The position numbers were made by a program, and so were the translations under genes. A stretch of 64,000 bases of DNA from Methylobacterium terrae. GTDB lineage: Bacteria > Pseudomonadota > Alphaproteobacteria > Rhizobiales > Beijerinckiaceae. The stretch is from the NCBI RefSeq assembly GCF_003173755.1, contig NZ_CP029553.1, forward strand, positions 5,274,001-5,338,000. Direction: 5' to 3'. The notes under the pieces are model-generated. The model had not been told where the DNA came from. It ran no database searches and saw only the letters and a program-made list of their open reading frames with translations. Below, in pieces: positions 44,550 through 52,718 of this stretch (positions are counted from its first letter, which is position 1; every line of letters begins with the position of its first letter).

Positions 44550-44600
44550 GGGTGAGGCCAGGCAGGGCCACGGCGCGGCGTCGCGCCGTGGCCTTCTCGG

Positions 44601-44864
44601 TTAGCGGCGGGTCGGGGAGCCGGTGCTGCCGGACTTCATGTCGCCGGTGCCGCGCGAGGTCGTCCCGGTCGTGTCGGACTTCATCTCGTGGCCCGGCGCG
44701 TAGCCTGACGCGCCGGGGCTGCCCTTCCGGCTGCCCCGGTCCTGCATCTCGTGGCCGGGCGAGCGGGCGGAGGCCCCGTACTGCCCGGCCGCCGAAGCGC
44801 CGCCGAGCCAAGCGCCGCCAACGAGCGTCGTCGCGGCCAGCAGGGTGATCGTGATCTGCTTCAT
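44601..44864 (-). CDS. Small exported protein with PGHEM motifs
   Basis: An 87-residue protein with a signal peptide (MKQITITLLAATTLVGGAWL...ASA, cleavage near residue 25). A short disordered Gly/Ser/Thr-rich chain follows, holding two copies of a PGHEM motif (SPGHEMQDRG and YAPGHEMKSD). Proteins with this motif are recurrent in Methylobacterium and Bradyrhizobium annotations, without a known function as far as I recall. ATG 44864 has GGGAG upstream and lies 28 bp after an exact EcfG-type promoter (44892..44917), so it is probably induced in the general stress response. Divergent from the small exported protein at 45062. Confidence 0.75.
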   Translation of the reverse strand: MKQITITLLAATTLVGGAWLGGASAAGQYGASARSPGHEMQDRGSRKGSPGASGYAPGHEMKSDTTGTTSRGTGDMKSGSTGSPTRR

Positions 44865-44891
44865 GGCGGTCTCCCGTCGAAGATGGCCAGG

Positions 44892-44917
44892 AACGGCATG
44901 CCCGACGAAGTGGTTCC
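44892..44917 (-). promoter_or_regulatory. EcfG-type stress promoter for the PGHEM protein
   Basis: On the minus strand GGAAC (44917-44913), 17 bp, CGTT (44895-44892). Exact sigma-EcfG consensus; the transcript would start about 20 bp before ATG 44864. Confidence 0.75.
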
Positions 44918-44985
44918 GCGGCATCTCCGTGCCGTCCCGCAATGATTTGGAAACGAAAGCTCTCGAGCGCGGGGCTGGAGATTGT

Positions 44986-45011
44986 GGAACGGTTTTCACG
45001 GCGGCGCCGTT
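44986..45011 (+). promoter_or_regulatory. EcfG-type stress promoter for the 80-residue exported protein
   Basis: GGAAC (44986-44990), 17 bp, CGTT (45008-45011), an exact sigma-EcfG consensus about 50 bp before ATG 45062. It is divergent from the matching site at 44892..44917. Confidence 0.75.
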
Positions 45012-45061
45012 GCTGGCGTCATTCGATCCGCATTTGACGCGATTCCGATGGAGATGTGCCG

Positions 45062-45304
45062 ATGCGCAGGACCGTTCTTCCTCTCGCCTTCACCGCCCTG
45101 GCCGCGGCCGGCCTCCTCAGCGCCACCACGGCGGCCCAGGCCGATCCGCCCTGGGCCCGCGGCGGCTACGGCGAGGTCCGCGGCGGGCCGCCGTCCTGGG
45201 CGCCGGCGCATGGCTGGCGCCGCAAGGTCGAGCGCCGGGGCGACGACCGGCCCTACCGGGCGATGCGCTACCGGGAGGAGGGGCGCTCCTATGACCGATA
45301 CTGA
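45062..45304 (+). CDS. Small exported basic protein
   Basis: An 80-residue protein with a signal peptide (MRRTVLPLAFTALAAAGLLS...AQA, cleavage near residue 27). The short mature chain is rich in Trp, Pro, Gly and Arg (PPWARGGYGEV, PSWAPAHGWRRK) and ends in RSYDRY. ATG 45062 has GGAG 8 bases upstream. It is preceded by an exact EcfG-type promoter and followed by the sigma-factor gene on the same strand after 177 bp. The function is unknown; it is plausibly a periplasmic stress protein. Confidence 0.75.
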   Translation: MRRTVLPLAFTALAAAGLLSATTAAQADPPWARGGYGEVRGGPPSWAPAHGWRRKVERRGDDRPYRAMRYREEGRSYDRY

Positions 45305-45481
45305 GCCGGCGACGCCGCGCGGGATCAGGCCCGGCCGCACCCGGCCGGGTCCCCTGCGCCGGCGCGGCGAGACCCGCGAGGGTTCCGGCTTCGTCGAGCA
45401 CCGGCCGAGCTTCTATTGCCATCGACATTCGAACCGTTAAAAAGAGAGAATTCCGTCGCAATCAGGGGCTCTCTCGCGACA

Positions 45482-46168
45482 ATGAAGACCGACTCGACCG
45501 CGCTCCCGTCCGAATTGCCCCAGCCCTCCGGCGCGCTTCCCGCCCACATCATCCAAGATCATCTCAGGCAGCCCCTGCAGGAGTACTTCCGGACCACTGA
45601 CCAGGCTGTGCTGCCGGCGCGGCTCGCCGAGCTTCTGACCCGTTTCGAGGCAGCCCTGGCGGCGCGGGGCGAAGCGATCAGCTTCGACTTCCGTAACGCT
45701 TTGATGACGGCCCTGCCGGCCCTGCGCACCTTCGGCCTCTCGCTCTCGCACGACGTGGTGCGGGCCGACGACCTGGTTCAGGAAACCTGCGCCCGGGCCT
45801 GGGCCAACCAGCACCGGTTCCAGGCCGGCACGAACTTCACCGCCTGGCTGTTCACGATCATGCGCAACCAGTTCTACACGGAACTGCGGAAGGGGCGCCG
45901 GGAAGTCGAGGACAGCGACGGCCTGCTGGCGGGCCAACTGGCCGCGCCGGCCGACCAGGACCATGCCAGCACCCTGCGGGTGGTCCAGGAGCGGATGCAG
46001 GCCCTGCCGGAGGCCCAGCGCCAGGCGCTGCTGCTGATCGGCGCCGAGGGCTACACCTACGAGGAGGCGGCGGTCCGGCTCGGCTGCCAGGTCGGCACGG
46101 TGAAGAGCCGGGTGAGCCGGGCGCGGGCGTCCCTGCTGGCGGCCCTGGGCGAGGTGACGGAGCAATGA
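45482..46168 (+). CDS. EcfG-like general stress sigma factor with NepR-like N-terminal extension
   Basis: A 228-residue protein. Residues about 68-135 are sigma region 2 (SHDVVRADDLVQETCARAW, GTNFTAWLFTIMRNQFYTELRKGRREVED) and about 165-222 are region 4 (LPEAQRQALLLIGAEGYTYEEAA, GCQVGTVKSRVSRARASLL). The GTN..AWLFTI.RN.FY and REV.D.DG patterns are those of EcfG (ECF15) sigma factors of the alphaproteobacterial stress response. Residues 22-57, HIIQDHLRQPLQEYF and VLPARLAELLTRFE, resemble the anti-sigma factor NepR (LR..Y.......P.R...LL..LE). ATG 45482 is the best start; an open frame reaches 45416. No phyR or separate nepR gene is in view. Two EcfG promoters lie just upstream but serve other genes. 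Confidence 0.82.
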   Translation: MKTDSTALPSELPQPSGALPAHIIQDHLRQPLQEYFRTTDQAVLPARLAELLTRFEAALAARGEAISFDFRNALMTALPALRTFGLSLSHDVVRADDLVQETCARAWANQHRFQAGTNFTAWLFTIMRNQFYTELRKGRREVEDSDGLLAGQLAAPADQDHASTLRVVQERMQALPEAQRQALLLIGAEGYTYEEAAVRLGCQVGTVKSRVSRARASLLAALGEVTEQ

Positions 46169-46219
46169 CCCGCTGGCGCGGCATCCTCGCGGCCCGTTGC
46201 GATCATGAAGAGGAGGAGA

Positions 46220-46304
46220 TGGTGGGGGAAGTAGGACTCGAACCTACGAAGGCATAGCCAGCGGATTTACAGTCCGCCCCCTTTGCCGCTCGGGACATTC
46301 CCCC
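46220..46304 (-). tRNA. tRNA-Tyr (anticodon GTA), copy 1
   Basis: An 85-nt class II tRNA on the minus strand. The acceptor stem is GGGGGAA/TTCCCCC with discriminator A and an encoded CCA (46220-46222). The anticodon stem GCGGA/TCCGC has the loop CTGTAAA, giving GTA for tyrosine. It is identical to the copy at 46468..46552. Confidence 0.97.
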
Positions 46305-46467
46305 ACGCTGCCGTCGCCGGCAGGGGCCGCCGCGTCGGCGGCGGGTCCTTATGGTGGGGAGGCCTGCACCTGTCAAGGTGAGCACAACCCCAGCGATTCC
46401 CGTTACGGAGGCCTCGCGGCACCGTGATCACGGGACGAAGATCATGAAACGAAACTGTAAGATGAAG

Positions 46468-46552
46468 TGGTGGGGGAAGTAGGACTCGAACCTACGAAGG
46501 CATAGCCAGCGGATTTACAGTCCGCCCCCTTTGCCGCTCGGGACATTCCCCC
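46468..46552 (-). tRNA. tRNA-Tyr (anticodon GTA), copy 2
   Basis: Same sequence as copy 1, encoded CCA at 46468-46470. About 70 bp on the 5' side of both genes is also similar (CACGCTGCCGTC, CCGGCAGGGGCCGC, CCTTATGGTGGGG), so a unit including the promoter region has been duplicated in tandem. Confidence 0.97.
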
Positions 46553-46679
46553 ACGCTGCCGTCACCGGCAGGGGCCGCCTGTCGGCGACGGGGCCCTTAT
46601 GGTGGGGCGGCCGGGGGGTGTCAAGCCGGATACGGACCCGGTTCGCCCGGCAAAATTCCGGCGGCGCGCGGGTTGTCCG

Positions 46680-48467
46680 TCAGTCGGCCTCCGCCACGTC
46701 GCACAGCCGCAGCTCGACCCGGTCGGCCCCGCGCCAGCGGTCGCGGGAGAGGGTGCCGGCGGCGTGGACGTCGCGGCCGATATGCGAGAGCAGGAGCCGC
46801 CCGACCGGCGATTCCGCCGCCCGGAACGCGATGGCGCCGACCGCGACGCCGTCCCGGCCGCGCAGCTGCGCCTTGACGTGGCCGGTGCCGACGACGCGCG
46901 CATCGGCGACGCGGTGGCGGGCCAGCGCGAAGACCGGCTCCGGCGCGCCCTGGCCGAACGGGCCGGCCCGCTCGACGGCGTCGGCCAGGTCCGGCTGCAC
47001 GCCGCCGGCGGAGACGAGGCCGTCGACGAGCAGCGCCTCGCCGAGGCGCGCCTCGGCCACGGAGGCCGCGAGGTCGCCCGACAGCGCCTCGCGAAACCGG
47101 TCGAGGTCGAGGGCGGCGAGCGTCACGCCCGCCGCCATGGCGTGGCCGCCGCCCTTGGCGGCGAGCCCGGCCTCGACGCAGGCCCGGACCGCGCGGCCGA
47201 GATCGGCGCCCGGGATCGAGCGGCCCGAGCCCGTGGCGGTGCCGTCCTGGCGCAGCGCGAAGGCGAAGGCCGGGCGGCCGAAGCGCTCCTTGAGGCGGGC
47301 CGCGATCAGCCCGACGACGCCCGGGTGCCAGTCCGGGCTGCCGGCGACGAGGACCGGCTGGTCGGGGTCGCGCTCGAGGCGCATCCCCATCTCGGCCTCG
47401 GCCTCGGCGACGGCAGCGGCCTCGATCGCCTGGCGCTCGCGGTTGAGCGCGTCGAGTTGCGCCGCGATGCCGGCGGCCTCGATCGGGTCCTCGCAGAGCA
47501 GGAGGCGGGCACCCAGCGTCGAATCGCCGATGCGCCCGCCGGCATTGATGCGGGGTCCGAGCAGGAAGCCGAGATGCCAGGCCTGCGGCGTCTCGGAGAG
47601 GCCGGCCGCGTCGAGGAGGGCGGCGAGGCCCCGCCGGCCGCGGCCGCGCATCACGGCGAGGCCCTGGCGCACGAAGGCGCGGTTGAGGCCGTGGAGCGGC
47701 ACCACGTCGGCGATGGTGGCGAGCGCCACGAGGTCGAGCCCGGCCATCAGGTCGGGGATCGCGAGGCCGTCGCGGCGCAGGCGCCGGTTGAGCGCCACCA
47801 GCGTCAGGAAGACCACGCCGGCGGCGCAGAGATGACCGAGGCCCGAGAGGTCGTCGAGGCGGTTCGGGTTCACGACGGCGCGGGCCTGCGGGAGCACCTC
47901 GGGGGCGCCGTGATGGTCGAGCACCACCACGTCCATCCCGAGGCGGCCGGCCTCGGCGAGCGGCTCGTGCCCGGCGGTGCCGCAATCGACGGTGACGAGG
48001 AGCGTCGCGCCCTCCTCGGCCAGCATCCTGACCGCTGCGACGTTGGGGCCGTACCCTTCCGTGATGCGGTCGGGGATGTGGAGCCGGTAGGGTACGCCGA
48101 GGTCGCGCAGCGCGCTCGCCAGGAGCGCGGCGCTCGCCGCGCCGTCGACGTCGTAGTCGCCGAAGATCGCGACCCGCTCGCGCGTCTGGATCGCGGCGGC
48201 CAGCCGGTCGGCCGCCGCCTCCATGTCGACCAGCACGGCGGGGTCGGGCATCAGGTCGCGCAGGCGCGGCTCGAGGAAGCCCGGCACGGCGTGGAGGTCG
48301 ACCCCGCGGCCGGCGAGCACCCGGGCCAGCACCTCCGGCAGGCCGTGCCCCTGCGCGATGGCGACCGCGAGCCCTTGCGCCTGCGCCGAGGCGCAGCGCT
48401 CGTGCCAGGGCCGCCCGAGGGCGGAGCGGTGAACGTCGAGGAGCGGGCGGGGCAGGTCGAGGAGCAT
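46680..48467 (-). CDS. recJ: Single-stranded-DNA-specific exonuclease RecJ
   Basis: A 595-residue RecJ, a 5'-3' exonuclease on single-stranded DNA used in recombination and repair. The DHH phosphoesterase motifs are present: I in VAIFGDYDVDGAAS, II in LLVTVDCGT, III in VVVLDHHGAPE, IV in PNRLDDLSGLGHLCAAG. The DHHA1 region contains GSGRSIPGADL and AKGGGHAMAAG, and a C-terminal OB fold follows. ATG 48467 was used; GTG 48473 adds two residues. Its N-terminus starts at MLLDLPRPLLDVHRSALGR as in other Rhizobiales RecJ proteins. It stands alone between the tRNA-Tyr genes and a repeat-rich intergenic region. Confidence 0.95.
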   Translation of the reverse strand: MLLDLPRPLLDVHRSALGRPWHERCASAQAQGLAVAIAQGHGLPEVLARVLAGRGVDLHAVPGFLEPRLRDLMPDPAVLVDMEAAADRLAAAIQTRERVAIFGDYDVDGAASAALLASALRDLGVPYRLHIPDRITEGYGPNVAAVRMLAEEGATLLVTVDCGTAGHEPLAEAGRLGMDVVVLDHHGAPEVLPQARAVVNPNRLDDLSGLGHLCAAGVVFLTLVALNRRLRRDGLAIPDLMAGLDLVALATIADVVPLHGLNRAFVRQGLAVMRGRGRRGLAALLDAAGLSETPQAWHLGFLLGPRINAGGRIGDSTLGARLLLCEDPIEAAGIAAQLDALNRERQAIEAAAVAEAEAEMGMRLERDPDQPVLVAGSPDWHPGVVGLIAARLKERFGRPAFAFALRQDGTATGSGRSIPGADLGRAVRACVEAGLAAKGGGHAMAAGVTLAALDLDRFREALSGDLAASVAEARLGEALLVDGLVSAGGVQPDLADAVERAGPFGQGAPEPVFALARHRVADARVVGTGHVKAQLRGRDGVAVGAIAFRAAESPVGRLLLSHIGRDVHAAGTLSRDRWRGADRVELRLCDVAEAD

Positions 48468-48624
48468 GGACACGGGGCGGAGTGTAGCGGGATTCGCGGG
48501 TGCGCGCTGCCGCAGCCGGGCGACAGTGGGGGCGTTCGCTCTCTGATGGCGGCGCGTGAGAGCCCTCGCCCGCAGGAGGCAGGGCTGTCCGGGGAAAACC
48601 ACCTTTAAAAACAAAGCGCGGGAT

Positions 48625-48648
48625 CCCCTCTCCCGAGTGGGAGAGGGG
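48625..48648. repeat. Intergenic palindrome, copy 2
   Basis: CCCCTCTCCC-GAGT-GGGAGAGGGG, a perfect 10-bp palindrome. Its left flank GCGGGAT is shared with copy 1 (28391..28414, read on the other strand). Confidence 0.8.
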
Positions 48649-48763
48649 TAGGGGTGAGGGTGGCGCGCTTCCGTGTGAAGCTGAAACCATTGAGCTGCGC
48701 AGCTCGACGGTCCTGGTTCATTGCGGAACCCGAGCCACCCTGCGCGATCTTCGATCGCCCCGA

Positions 48764-48787
48764 CCCCTCTCCCACACGGGAGAGGGG
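48764..48787. repeat. Intergenic palindrome, copy 3
   Basis: CCCCTCTCCC-ACAC-GGGAGAGGGG, in inverted orientation to copy 2 as shown by the 14-bp shared arms (48584-48597 versus 48800-48813). Confidence 0.8.
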
Positions 48788-48863
48788 AGGCGCCTCTTCT
48801 TTTCCCCGGACAGCTCTGCTGCAGAGGGGGGGAGGGTTCACCCGCGCGACCCCTTGAACGCGA

Positions 48864-48888
48864 AAAGCGGGGCACGAGGCCCCGCTTT
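48864..48888 (-). terminator. Terminator of the pnt operon
   Basis: A 10-bp stem (AAAGCGGGGC / GCCCCGCTTT) with a 5-nt loop, 51 bp after the pntB stop. On the minus strand the stem ends in a short T run followed by TCGCG. Confidence 0.75.
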
Positions 48889-48939
48889 CCCGGTCCGGAG
48901 CAGAGCGCTCCGGCAGATCGTGCCCTCGCGGGCCGACCG

Positions 48940-50343
48940 TCAGAAGTTCTTGACGATCTCGTCGACCACCTTCTTGGCGTCGCCGAACAGCATCATGGTG
49001 TTGTCGCGGAAGAACACCTCGTTCTCGACGCCGGCATAGCCTGAGCCCATGCCGCGCTTGATGAACAGCACGGTCTTCGCCCGCTCCACGTCGAGGATCG
49101 GCATGCCGTAGATCGGCGATTGCGGATCGGTCTTGGCGGCCGGGTTGGTGACGTCGTTGGCGCCGATCACGAAGGCCACGTCGGCCTGCGGGAACTCGCC
49201 GTTGATGTCCTCCAGCTCGTGCACCTCGTCGTAGGGCACGTTGGCCTCGGCGAGCAGCACGTTCATGTGGCCCGGCATGCGGCCCGCCACCGGGTGGATG
49301 GCGTACTTCACGTCGACGCCGGCCTTCTTGAGCTGGTCGGCCATCTCGCGGAGGGAGTGCTGGGCCTGCGCCACCGCCATGCCGTAGCCCGGCACGATGA
49401 TGACCTTCTCGGCGTTCTTCATGATGAAGGCCGCGTCGTCGGCCGAGCCCTGCTTGACCGGCCGGGTCTCGACCTGGCCGCCACCGGCGCCGGCCGCCGC
49501 GGCGTCGCCGCCGAAGCCACCGAGGATCACCGAGATGAACGAGCGGTTCATCGCGTGGCACATGATGTAGGACAGGATCGCGCCGGACGACCCCACCAGC
49601 GCGCCGGTGATGATCAGCGCGAGGTTGCCGAGCGTGAAGCCGATGCCCGCGGCCGCCCAGCCCGAGTACGAGTTGAGCATCGAGACTACGACCGGCATGT
49701 CCGCGCCGCCGATCGGGATGATCAGGAGGCCGCCGAGCACGAAGGACAGGATCACGATCAGCCAGAACAGCACCTTGCTGCCGCCGCCGATGAAGCCGGC
49801 GAGGAGCGCCACCAGCACGATGGCGAGCACGATGTTGATGGCGTGGCGCTGCGGCAGCATGATCGGCTTGCCCGACATGCGGCCGTCGAGCTTCAGGAAC
49901 GCGATCACCGAGCCGGTGAAGGTGATGGCGCCGATGGCGACACCGAGCCCCATCTCGAACAGCGACTGCTTGTGGATGGCGCCGTTCTCGATGATGCCGA
50001 AGGCCTGCGGCGCGTAGAGGGCGCCGGCCGCCACCGCGACGGCCGCGAGGCCGACGAGGGAGTGGAAGGCCGCGACGAGCTGGGGCATCGCCGTCATCGG
50101 CACGCGCTTGGCGATCACCGCACCGGCGCCGCCGCCGATGCCGAGGCCGAGCAGCACCAGGAACCACGCCCCGACGCCGGACGGCGCGTGGCCGACCAGC
50201 GTCGTTAGGATGGCGATGCCCATGCCGATCATGCCGTACAGGTTGCCCTGCCGGGAGGTGGTCGGGTGGGACAGGCCCCGCAGCGCCAGGATGAACAGGA
50301 CGCCGGAGACGAGGTAGAGGAGCGAGGAGACGTTCTCCGACAT
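48940..50343 (-). CDS. pntB: NAD(P) transhydrogenase subunit beta
   Basis: A 467-residue subunit of the proton-translocating transhydrogenase, which reduces NADP+ with NADH using the proton gradient. About eight to nine membrane helices (1-280) are followed by the cytosolic NADP-binding dIII domain, with VIIVPGYGMAVAQAQH, HPVAGRMPGHMNVLLAEA, VIGANDVTNPAA and the C-terminal KRGMGSGYAGVENEVFF. It is full length. It is the last gene of the pntAA-pntAB-pntB operon, 4 bp after pntAB, with a terminator behind it. In methylotrophs this enzyme supplies NADPH for assimilation (general knowledge). Confidence 0.97.
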   Translation of the reverse strand: MSENVSSLLYLVSGVLFILALRGLSHPTTSRQGNLYGMIGMGIAILTTLVGHAPSGVGAWFLVLLGLGIGGGAGAVIAKRVPMTAMPQLVAAFHSLVGLAAVAVAAGALYAPQAFGIIENGAIHKQSLFEMGLGVAIGAITFTGSVIAFLKLDGRMSGKPIMLPQRHAINIVLAIVLVALLAGFIGGGSKVLFWLIVILSFVLGGLLIIPIGGADMPVVVSMLNSYSGWAAAGIGFTLGNLALIITGALVGSSGAILSYIMCHAMNRSFISVILGGFGGDAAAAGAGGGQVETRPVKQGSADDAAFIMKNAEKVIIVPGYGMAVAQAQHSLREMADQLKKAGVDVKYAIHPVAGRMPGHMNVLLAEANVPYDEVHELEDINGEFPQADVAFVIGANDVTNPAAKTDPQSPIYGMPILDVERAKTVLFIKRGMGSGYAGVENEVFFRDNTMMLFGDAKKVVDEIVKNF

Positions 50344-50347
50344 CGCC

Positions 50348-50797
50348 TCAGGCCTTCTTCTTGTACATGCTGAGCATGCGCTGGGTGACGAGGAAGCCGC
50401 CGAAGATGTTCACGCTGGCGAAGACCAGGCCGATGAACCCGAAGAAGCGGGCCCAGCCGGTGCCCTTCTCGATCAGCGGCACGCCGACGGCGAGGAGCGC
50501 ACCGACCACGATCACCGAGGAGATCGCGTTGGTGACGGACATCAGCGGGGTGTGGAGGGCCGGGGTCACCGACCAGACCACGTAGTAGCCGACGAAGATC
50601 GCCAGCACGAAGATCGCGAGGCGGAACACGGTCGGGTCGATGGCGCCGTGGGTCGCGGCGGCGACGCCGTGGCCGACGCTGTCGGCGATGATCGCCGCCT
50701 GGTCGGCGGCGCGGGCGGCGATGTCGGCCGCGTTGCGGGCGGCGGCGGCGGCGGCGCGCGCCTGCTCGGCCGCCTGGTCGGGGGGAAGGGTAGCCAT
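50348..50797 (-). CDS. pntAB: NAD(P) transhydrogenase subunit alpha part 2
   Basis: A 149-residue membrane subunit. It has an unusually Ala-rich N-terminal helix (about 8-60, [20 protein letters not shown]) before the normal small dII segment with three or four helices ([39 protein letters not shown]). The C-terminus is [13 protein letters not shown], as in alphaproteobacterial PntAB. It completes the membrane part with PntB. It lies between pntAA (28-bp gap) and pntB (4-bp gap). Confidence 0.95.
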   Translation of the reverse strand: MATLPPDQAAEQARAAAAAARNAADIAARAADQAAIIADSVGHGVAAATHGAIDPTVFRLAIFVLAIFVGYYVVWSVTPALHTPLMSVTNAISSVIVVGALLAVGVPLIEKGTGWARFFGFIGLVFASVNIFGGFLVTQRMLSMYKKKA

Positions 50798-50825
50798 GAG
50801 GTCTCCTCCGATTGCGGGCGAGGGC

Positions 50826-51968
50826 TTAAGCCGCCTTGGGCTGGAAGTTCGGGTGGACGACGGCGCCGTCGCGGGTCAGGCAGGTCGCCTTGACGAGCTC
50901 GTCGTCCCACTTCACCGCCAGCGCCTTCGAGGCCTTGTCGACGAGGGTCTCGACGAAGGCGTAGAGGTTGCGGGCGTAGAGGCTCGACGAGGTGGCGGCG
51001 AGCCGCCCCGGCACGTTGGCGTAGCCGACGATCTTCACGCCCCTCTCGGTCTCCACGACCTCGTCGGCCTTGACGCCCTCGACGTTGCCGCCGCGCTCGA
51101 CCGCGAGGTCGACGAGGACCGAGCCCGGCCGCATCGCCGCCACCATGTCGGCGGTGACGAGCTTCGGCGCCGGCCGGCCCGGGATCAGCGCGGTGGTGAC
51201 CACGATGTCCTGCTTGGCGATGTGGCTCGCCACCAGCTCGGCCTGCTTCTTCTTGTACTCGGCCGACATCTCCTTGGCGTAGCCGCCGGCGGTCTCGGCC
51301 TGCTTGAACTCGTCGTCCTCGACGGCGACGAACTTGGCGCCGAGCGACTCGACCTGCTCCTTGGCGGCGGGCCGCACGTCGGTGGCGGTCACCACCGCGC
51401 CGAGGCGGCGGGCGGTCGCGATGGCCTGGAGGCCGGCGACGCCGGCGCCCATCACGAAGATGCGGGCCGCCGGCACGGTGCCGGCCGCGGTCATCATCAT
51501 CGGCAGCGCCCGGCCGTAGACGGCGGCGCCGTCGACCACCGCGCGGTAGCCCGCGAGATTGGCCTGGCTCGAGAGCACGTCCATCACCTGGGCGCGGGTG
51601 ATGCGGGGCATCAGCTCCATGGCGATCGCCGCGACGCCGGCATCCGCCATCGCCTTGACCTCGGCCTCGTGGCCGTAAGGGTCCATGATGGCGACCACGA
51701 TCGCACCGCGCTTCAGGGCCGGCAGCTCGTCGGCGCCGGGGCGGCGCACCTTGAGCACGACGTCCGCGCCCTCGGCCGCGGCCCTGGCGTCGGGCGCGAT
51801 CGAGGCGCCGGCGGCCTCGTACTCGGCATCCGGCACGCCGGCCTTCAGGCCCGCGCCGGACTGCACGATCACCTCGGCCCCCAGAGCCTTGTACTTCTTC
51901 ACCGTTTCCGGGACCGCCGCGACCCGCGGCTCCGCCGGATCGGTCTCGGATAGGACCGCGATCCGCAT
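50826..51968 (-). CDS. pntAA: NAD(P) transhydrogenase subunit alpha part 1
   Basis: A 380-residue cytosolic dI domain that binds NAD(H). It begins [25 protein letters not shown]. The Rossmann motif is in [20 protein letters not shown], and the mobile-loop region [16 protein letters not shown] is followed by [13 protein letters not shown]. The split alpha subunit (AA plus AB) is the alphaproteobacterial form. It is the first gene of the pnt operon proper, preceded by the small COX4-like gene and a hairpin at 52058..52087. Confidence 0.97.
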   Translation of the reverse strand: MRIAVLSETDPAEPRVAAVPETVKKYKALGAEVIVQSGAGLKAGVPDAEYEAAGASIAPDARAAAEGADVVLKVRRPGADELPALKRGAIVVAIMDPYGHEAEVKAMADAGVAAIAMELMPRITRAQVMDVLSSQANLAGYRAVVDGAAVYGRALPMMMTAAGTVPAARIFVMGAGVAGLQAIATARRLGAVVTATDVRPAAKEQVESLGAKFVAVEDDEFKQAETAGGYAKEMSAEYKKKQAELVASHIAKQDIVVTTALIPGRPAPKLVTADMVAAMRPGSVLVDLAVERGGNVEGVKADEVVETERGVKIVGYANVPGRLAATSSSLYARNLYAFVETLVDKASKALAVKWDDELVKATCLTRDGAVVHPNFQPKAA

Positions 51969-52057
51969 TCAGACTTCCTTTGGTCGATATCCGGCGCGGT
52001 GCGCCGATCCCCCCTAGGGGCCGGCATGTACAAGGCCACGCCTGCCCCACAACTGTA

Positions 52058-52087
52058 AAGCCGTTCCCTCGCGTGAGGGAACGGCTT
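52058..52087 (-). terminator. Strong hairpin between the COX4-like gene and pntAA
   Basis: A perfect 13-bp stem (AAGCCGTTCCCTC / GAGGGAACGGCTT) with a 4-nt loop. On the minus strand it is followed by TACAGTTG. It probably ends or attenuates transcription between the two genes. Confidence 0.7.
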
Positions 52088-52165
52088 CGGTTACAAATCT
52101 TCAACGATTAAGTCACGCGCAATTTATAGGCGCGGTGAGGAAAGGGCGGGCAGGCCGCCCGTCCC

Positions 52166-52459
52166 CTAGTAGAAGGCGAGAAGCAGCGCGAGCAGCACCG
52201 CCACGGCGGCGGGAGCGCGCCAGCGGATGCCCGGCGAGAGGGCGCCGATCGCTCCCGCGATGCCGCCGAGCACGACGCCGACGATGGCGGTGATCCAGGC
52301 CTCGCGCACGCCGCCGACGGCGAGCGACAGCACCCAGCAGATCACGACGCCGGTGGCGATCTCGACGAAGCTGACGAAGCCCCGGTAGGTGGCCTCGTGG
52401 GTCGGGCCGTCCATCTCCGGGCTGTAGGCGGAGTCGGTGGCGTGATCGATGTTGGCCAT
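52166..52459 (-). CDS. Small membrane protein, bacterial COX subunit IV-like
   Basis: A 97-residue protein with a short cytoplasmic start containing the hallmark MDGPTHEATYRGFVSFVEIA of the bacterial aa3-type cytochrome oxidase subunit IV family (PF07835). Three hydrophobic helices follow (about 35-52, 57-75, 80-96). Most family members have a single helix, so this is an extended form. Genes of this family often sit immediately upstream of pntAA in alphaproteobacteria, as here, so it may belong functionally to transhydrogenase rather than to oxidase. ATG 52459 is the first methionine. Confidence 0.8.
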   Translation of the reverse strand: MANIDHATDSAYSPEMDGPTHEATYRGFVSFVEIATGVVICWVLSLAVGGVREAWITAIVGVVLGGIAGAIGALSPGIRWRAPAAVAVLLALLLAFY

Positions 52460-52718
52460 GATGCGGTAGACCCCGTCTTGTGCTCGTTGGGCGGGCTTTA
52501 GCGCAAGCTCAAGGTCCGGGCAATCAGCCGATGGGCGGGCCGCGGGCGCGGGACGAACAGGCCGGGTTTCGCCGTATGTCGTTGCGCCGGCACGCGTCTT
52601 GGGGGCGGGAACGGGCCCCGGATGCGATCCGGGGCCATCATGGATCAAGGGAGGGGGCGCGGATCCGCACCTTTTTCCAGTTCGAAGCGGCGGCGCACGC
52701 CGCGCCGCCCGCCGTCGC

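Larger units (their letters stand above)
48468..48939. other. Repeat-rich intergenic region between recJ and pntB
   Basis: About 470 bases without a gene. It holds two oppositely oriented copies of an intergenic repeat (outer arms CTGTCCGGGGAAAA at 48584-48597 and its complement at 48800-48813; inner palindromes at 48625..48648 and 48764..48787) and the pnt terminator at 48864..48888. Confidence 0.7.
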
